Made by a program: the position numbers and the translations under genes. Shown piece by piece: positions 58,091 through 64,000 of a stretch of 64,000 nt of DNA; the first letter of the stretch is position 1; each line of letters opens with the position of its first letter. The notes beneath the pieces are model-generated. The model saw only the letters and a program-made list of their open reading frames with translations. It was not told where the DNA came from and ran no database searches. The DNA comes from Gentiana macrophylla (Eukaryota > Streptophyta > Magnoliopsida > Gentianales > Gentianaceae), in NCBI GenBank assembly GCA_026214975.1, contig JAOBSW010000487.1, forward strand, positions 18,654 to 82,653. Reading direction: 5' to 3'.

Positions 58091-59660
58091 CGTTATCAGC
58101 ACGACTCTACCAGTTGTTATCAAGTTGATCAAGTCAATTTCTATCACTTGCCGTTAAAGGTATACTCAAGTAAACTTTATTTTCAGTCAATAGCAAACTT
58201 AACACATCGTGAATTTGTCCCACTTGATATCTCTGGAAAGAATTTTCTGTCTTGGGCACTTGATGCCGAGATTCATCTCGACGTGAAAGGTTTGGGAGAC
58301 ACGATTAAAAAAATAATAATGAAGCATTGTGTCAAGACCGTGCTAGGGCCATGATATTTCTCTGTCATCACTTAGACGGTCCCTAAAAACTGATTATTTA
58401 ACTATGAAAGATCTATCGATGTTATGGAAATTTTGAAAGAAAGGCACGATCACCTGAAAAGGGTTCGTGTACCTAGAGCACGGGCTGATTGGAAAGATTT
58501 AAGGCTCCAAGATTTTAAATTTGTGAGCGAATATAATTCGGCGATGTTCCGAATCACTTCATTATTGAAATTATCTAGTGAAAACGATTACCGAAGAGGA
58601 TATGTTGGAAAAAACATATATCACATTCCATGCCTTGAACGTGTTGTTACAGCAGCAGTATCGAGAAAAAGGTTTCACAAAATATTCTGAGTTGATTTCG
58701 TGTCTCCTTCTAACTGAACAAAATAATGAAATTTCGTTGATGAATCATGAGTCCCGACCAACTGGTGCTAGCCCGTTCCCTGAAGTGAACGTGGCTCAAT
58801 CTTCGAGATTTGATAGTCGTCGTGGACGTGGCCCTGGTCGTGGGAAAGGCCATGGACGTGGATGTGGTCATGGTTGCGGCCATGGAAAATATATCCCCAA
58901 TGGAGGTTATAAGGGCACATCATCTCGATGGGGAATATCGGTTCACCAGAAATGGAACCGAAATGAAGCTGTAAACCAGAAAGCTAATGATAACTTGTGT
59001 TATAGATGTGGCGTGAAAGGTCACTATGCTCAGATATGCCGTAAAGACGCCAAAACATTGGGTTGAACTGTATCAAGCTTCATTGACAAACGAAGATACA
59101 GGCCTTGAAGCAAATGTTGTGTGCCATGAGCATCCCAAGAATGATGCAGATTTGATGGATTTTGATGTTGACAGTTTCTTGATGATTCCCAAGGGACAGA
59201 GTGAACAAACTAGTGTTTAAATTGTACTTAGTTAAAGTTGTAATTTCTCCTTTTGTTTGTAGTAATATAATAATGTACTTTCTATTCTCCCGTATGTAAA
59301 ATAATAAACTTGTATTTTTATAATTCGTATTATCTTCTAATTAAAAATGTAATAATAACCACTTATTTTATCTCAGTAATAAAATTAAAATATGATAAAA
59401 TTAAACGAGACTTTATAATTTTCTATTAAAACGAGTAGTTATAATGCAACATGTCATATTAAATTAGAACAGTCAAACAACATGATTAATTATGTTTTTA
59501 TTTTCTTCTTGAAAAAATGATGAATGTCGTTGGTGTGTGAGATACAAACGAAGATATTTGTCTGATTGATAGTACCACTACGCATACGATACTCAAACAT
59601 GAGAAATATTTTTCTTTCTCGAGAAAAGAAAAGATAAACGTTAATACTATCTTATACATG
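58091..59660 (+). pseudogene. gag: copia gag and protease remnant, frameshifted
   Basis: The leader contains CACGTTATCAGCACGA (about 58089), as found at the start of a common plant copia group (possibly Bianca-type). Gag frames read REFVPLDISGKNFLSWALDA, then WKDLRLQDFKFVSEYNSAMF, then LQQQYREKGFTKYSELISCL. A Gly/Arg-rich stretch follows (GRGPGRGKGHGRG) and a CCHC knuckle CYRCGVKGHYAQIC at about 58998-59040. A stop after the knuckle is followed by VDSFLMIPKG. A protease start with CLIDSTTTHTILKHEKYF appears at about 59558-59612. RT and integrase are absent. Confidence 0.85.
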
Positions 59661-62479
59661 TGAAATAAAGATGTCTTTACATATGATATGAAAATCTAGA
59701 TTTCAATACAAGACATCAACACATGAAGACATCAACTATTCATATGATACATTGTATAATTGAAGTTTTAAACATGTGATATATCATGATACAATTATGT
59801 ATCATCAAGATGATACTTAATACATGTTAAATTATAAGTTTAGAGTTATGGATGGAATCCACAGGATCAAGAGTTGATCCAATGGCTAACTACAACTCAA
59901 AAGATCAACATGTCACACTTGCAAGTACCATGTCTTGTCACACTTGCTCTCCATTCTTTCATGATCTTCTCTCAATGGATGCAATTGTCCTAGAGTCTCC
60001 GGTAAAGAGAAATATCTGCTGATAATGAGAAAATGAAGAAGAGAGGAAGGTTCATAACTCCAAACAGTTGAAATTCTCTTGAGCTAAAATTCAAATGCAA
60101 CGACTACTTCTCTATTCCCAACCGTTGTGTATTTTGTTTATAAAAGGGCCTTTGACGAGCTTCATGAAGGACTATTGTTATCTTGCCAAATATTAGACTT
60201 TTTTTAATCATTCAGAACTCAAATTGTATTAAAGAACATTCCAACTATATGAGTTTTTGTTGAAAATAGATCACAGAGTTGTTTGTGAGTCTGTTTTGAT
60301 ATATTTGTCTATTTAAGCTAGATTAAGCTTTGTTGAAGCTGCAATCAACTGCTATTAAGCTAGAGGAAAAATCATTGGTACTTGAACAAGCTTGGAGACA
60401 TATGAAAGTGCATATCAATCTCAAAACAAAGACAATGTTGCTAGTAAGGGCTATTGTGCTTGTCTTAAAGAGTTGATAAGGCATTGTCTTGTGCTTCAGA
60501 TTGTATTAGTGGATGCTGATGAGTTGTAACACTCTTTGTAATAGAAACTATATAAAACAAAAGAAATTACATTGAAGGGATGTTCAAATCCAAGGTCACA
60601 CTTGGTACACGATTGACTACAAATTGGTTGCTTTGTATCATTTTGTTGGAACCTGTCTTAACACTTGTGTCATCTACTTTCAGCTTATATACTAAATTGT
60701 GAATGTTGTTTGTTTGAATACTTGTTCTCGAGTTGATTGAATCCACATTCAAGCATTTACATCATCAAAGTTTACGTAACTTACATTGCAACAGATGCAC
60801 AAAAAGGCTAATCAATTTGTTTGATCTAACTTGAGCTATTTGGAAGTCATTATTGACTTGTATTAAGTTATATTTGATCTAATAAGTGTTACATTTACAT
60901 TTGATCTGCACCTTAACCACTAGATAATTGTAATAACCTCATACATTGAATCAAAGGGGTTACACTAATTATCACTGTCATAAACTTTTAAAGAGGATTT
61001 TTAAAGGGTTAGTTTGGCTCATAAACATTCACCCCATCTGGTTATATATATGACCTAATTAGATCCTATATTTAGTATCGAAGCAAGGATATTTGTGTAG
61101 TATTTCTTAATAAATCTTGATCATCGATAATGACTTTAATGTAGTTTGGTACGTTTATTTGAAGGGATTTCCATGTCTCTATGAGATCGACCCTTGCTCG
61201 TTTGCTATATTGCGATGGACTTAGTCCTCTTGCTAGTAGAAGTTTACACACACGCGATCGATCACCCTTCTCTTGCAAAGTGCTTTAGCCGATACTGGAG
61301 ACTGTGGAATTTATTGTCATAATTATCCCTCCCGCTTACTATACCGAGTTTTTAATTCAACATCACACCCATTGAGCCCATTGAAGGATAGATAAGAACA
61401 AATGACGGTTGAACTGAGACTATCTTGAATAAAAGTAGGTCCATATTTTAGGGATGACGGTCTATTACTTCAAGATGCTTAATATTTCAGATTAATTAAT
61501 TTCAACTATTGGTATCTCCGGACATCATATGTACTATTAAAAAAATTAGGAATACGATAATTTAAAATTTTCACCTATCACTGTGTCCATAACTTCAAAA
61601 ACTTAGTTGTTACATTTACAACTTTAAAGTAACCATTGTCTGACAACTTAGAAAATAACTTTTGAGCAATTCATACTTTAAATTGGGATTTTTTTTTCAA
61701 AAAAAAATTTGGGATTTAGAATTTAGGCTTACAAGATTTTAGATGAATTCCAACTTTTTGGAATTTATCAATATCATATGTACTTTATTAAATAATATAA
61801 TTAATAAAAACTATTGATACCTGCCGATTACTATAGTGATAACTTTATCATTATTGTGGTAGTTAATCTCTTTGTTATTTAAATCTTATTTAAACTGAAT
61901 TCATTTTGTAACATTTACAAATTAAAAGTGTTTTTTTTTTGAGGGATAAATTAAAAGTTACTATTTTCTATCGACTTAGAAAATACCTTCTTAATGAATC
62001 CTAATTTGTGAAAATTCAACTAGTTAATTTTATACCAGTTTATTATAGGAAAAATTAGTTTATAGTCCATTTTTTTCCTCTTAATTAAGTGTTAATCCAG
62101 CTTCAATTTTTTAGTTGCATTAAAGACAAATAAATTCCACCGGACGAATATACCATTATCTTCCAACACGCTGTTTCTTCTTCCTCCTTCTTCCAACAAA
62201 TAATTTTTGGGGCCTTTAGTTATTTAAGTTTGTCAATCGAAATTGTTGCAACAATAATCTTATGACATAAATCATGTCATGAACAAGCTTGGACTCTCCA
62301 AGTTGGGTGAAAAGCCATTAATGCCCTCCCCCCTTCTTGATTTGGGGTGATTTACTTAACACTAAAAATGTAATTAACCCTTAATTAAACATCCCATTAA
62401 ACTTTGCTTAATCCGACCCCCTAAATTAGGGCGGGTAAATTAACCAACCCTAATTTCTGCCAAAATCAGATCAAGAGCC
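59661..62479. other. intergenic DNA, partly resembling LTR-type sequence
   Basis: No coding domain recognised. A CTATATAAAAC TATA-like sequence at 60547 with a preceding ~500 bp looks promoter-like and could belong to an unidentified LTR. A minus frame at 61072-61278 (68 aa) has no known domain. Confidence 0.4.
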
Positions 62480-62649
62480 AATTACTCTCGCCTCCGCCCT
62501 CTCTTTGCAAAGCGAATAACTCTTTGTGTCTCTCCATTGGTGTGGGTCATTGTCCTCGCTGAATGACCCTCTCTTTTTCTTCTTCTCCGTCAATCATTGT
62601 CCGAGCCGAGTGGGTGGTAATCGAAAGTGGTTTCTTGGCTTTCCATACG

Positions 62650-63091
62650 GTATGTGAATTTAGGGAAATTGAGTTTGTTAGTTTACTTACCCTGCGTGAT
62701 TAGCTTAAACAGTGTGTTTAACTCTGAATTGAATTGAAAATGGGGGCGACCCTGATTGAAAATGGATATTTGATTTGAATTGAAATGGTTAAATGTTGAA
62801 TTTGTGATTTGTGTAGTTATTACCCGGTATGACTACCTATATATATATCTATTTGGTTATATCTAGCTGCATTTCCAGGTGAATGGTAATCGTATTAATC
62901 TTAAAATATTGATTATAGTGTGACACAAGTTTAAACTTGTTAATGGCTATGTGAACTTCTATCTCGCATTTCAAGGTGGATTGATTATAGTGTGACACAC
63001 AAGTTTAAACTTGTTAATGGCTATTTGAACGGAATTATGGTTTTTGTCTATGTGTATATTGGTTTGTAATTATTGTATTGAATAAAAACAG
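62650..63091 (+). other. probable 5'-UTR intron of the right-edge gene
   Basis: Donor ACGGTATGTG at 62650 and acceptor AAAAACAG ending at 63091. It contains a tandem duplication of about 72 bp (GATTATAGTGTGACAC and AAGTTTAAACTTGTTAATGG at about 62911 and 62982). The leader upstream (62480-62649) is C/T-rich. Inferred from sequence only. Confidence 0.45.
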
Positions 63092-63108
63092 GATCTCGGT
63101 GAAGCGTG

Positions 63109-64000
63109 ATGGAAGATAAAGTTTGTATTTTTATATTTTACCCTGTGGAGATTGAAAAAGACGTCAATGGTCTATGGTCTTGGAAGTATGTAGGGTGTGA
63201 ATCTGAAGAAGTTTCAACGATTCTGAGTGTCAAAAAGAACATTACATTTGAAGAATTGTATGACATGGTGAAAAATGAGTTGGAAATCGATTCAACTAAG
63301 TATGAGTTTGAGATGAAATATATGGTCCCCATTAGTAAAGCTAGACCGATGGTGCTTGATTGCGATAAGCTTGTGAATCGGTTTATATATGTTTGTAATT
63401 TAAAACAAGATGCTTTATTAATATGTTTGAAGGAAAGGAAAAGTGTACCGAGGTTTATGAAAGTCAAGAAACATGTGAAGTAGTAAATGTGTCGGAAAGT
63501 CAAGAAACATGTGTTGAAAGAGATGAAAGAGATGATGTTGATGTTTTGGCAAACGGGATGAAAGAGATGTTGGATGTAAGAAGAGAAAGCATGAAGACAT
63601 GTGTTGAAAAGAATGTTAATGAAGAGATAGATGTGGATGTTGTTGGGAATGCCATTGAAGAGATGTTGGATGTAAGAATAGAAAGCATAGAGACATGTGT
63701 TGAAAAGACTGTTAATGAAGAGATAGATGTGGATGTTGTTGGGAATGCCATGGAAGAGATGTTGGATGTAAGAATAGAAAGCATAGAGACATGTGTCGAA
63801 GATTCTCATTTGAACACGGGGGGTGACAACATGGACTTTAATGAGCAACTTGAAGACTCCTTATTGTTGAATTTGGGTGAAGATGTTTATTTAGAAGAAT
63901 CATATCAGAGAATTAGCATGAGCGGGGCTAATGAATTGTCAAATGAGAATCTTGATGGCTTTGTTGAGAGAAATGAGATTGTTGATCCCTTGAATGCACC
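63109..64000 (+). pseudogene. MULE-transposase-like N-terminal protein, frameshifted and cut by the window edge
   Basis: Starts at ATG 63109 (MEDKVCIFIFYPVEIEKDVN) and runs 124 codons to a TAG at 63481. The fold pattern (WSWKYVGCESEEV, then FEELYDMVKNELEIDSTKYE, then EMKYMVPISKARPM) resembles the PB1-like N-terminal domain of plant MULE transposase proteins. Another frame, open from 63399 to the window end, then encodes acidic repeats: EEMLDVRIESIETCVE and VNEEIDVDVVGNA recur with an exact 96-bp period (63564, 63660, 63756). The two frames probably belong to one protein and are separated by a one-base indel between 63399 and 63483, possibly in the A/G-rich TTGAAGGAAAGGAAAAG. Zinc-finger and catalytic regions would lie beyond the edge. 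Alternatively it is a host gene of unknown function. Confidence 0.5.
63564..63800 (+). repeat. 96-bp coding minisatellite
   Basis: Two and a half units of 96 bp (32 codons) start at 63564, 63660 and 63756; the last two copies of the GAGATGTTGGATGTAAGAAT block are identical. A shorter ESQETC-coding repeat (GAAAGTCAAGAAACATGTG) precedes them at about 63458 and 63494. Confidence 0.9.

Overview
This window is plant nuclear DNA, almost certainly from a eudicot. It is AT-rich and gene-poor, and most of it is transposable elements, many nested. The one clear host gene is a multi-exon PB1-domain RAF-like protein kinase with GT-AG introns at 51.3-55.5 kb. A second gene-like locus begins at about 62.6 kb and runs off the right edge. 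Dual-RNase-H Tat elements with 3' tandem repeats and an antisense gene recall the Retand type described in Silene, so Caryophyllales is possible, but this is a guess.

Layout. 1-3.2 kb: non-coding interior, tRNA-iMet-type primer site and LTR of a minus-strand LTR retrotransposon. 4487-14382: a near-complete but frameshifted Ty3/gypsy Tat-lineage element on the plus strand. It has 598-bp LTRs, gag, protease, RT, two RNase H domains, integrase, a 4-copy ~145-bp tandem array and an antisense gene that appears to contain two introns. 14.4-25.1 kb: AT-rich non-coding DNA with decayed exon-like fragments and a ~4.8 kb segment bounded by ~210-bp inverted repeats. 25.7-27.2 kb: a CACTA-type terminus and a copia-type LTR. 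27.2-43.3 kb: a Ty1/copia element on the minus strand, split by an 11.26 kb compound insertion (30308-41565) flanked by a 5-bp AAGAA duplication. The insertion contains an internally deleted chromovirus (minus), a second truncated chromovirus (plus) fused to it head-to-head, and a ~500-bp TRIM. The copia 5' LTR carries a young 170-bp foldback MITE with a 9-bp target duplication.

43.3-50.0 kb: LTR fragments in inverted orientation, hairpins, microsatellites, a full-length tRNA-derived SINE with a 15-bp duplication, a degenerate Stowaway MITE and a copia 3' end. 50.6-55.5 kb: the kinase gene, with a G-box/ABRE-like element upstream, a short uORF ending four bases before the start codon, and an in-frame TGA in its large first coding exon. 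55.5-57.3 kb: a microsatellite, a Stowaway MITE and a ~650-bp G-rich minisatellite. 58.1-59.7 kb: a copia gag/protease remnant. 62.6-64.0 kb: a gene whose product starts like the N-terminal domain of plant MULE transposases, followed by 96-bp coding repeats.

There is no operon-like cooperation here. The coding modules are retrotransposon polyproteins, nearly all disabled, plus one host signalling kinase. All comparisons were made by eye. Domain names rest on recognised motifs, not on database searches.
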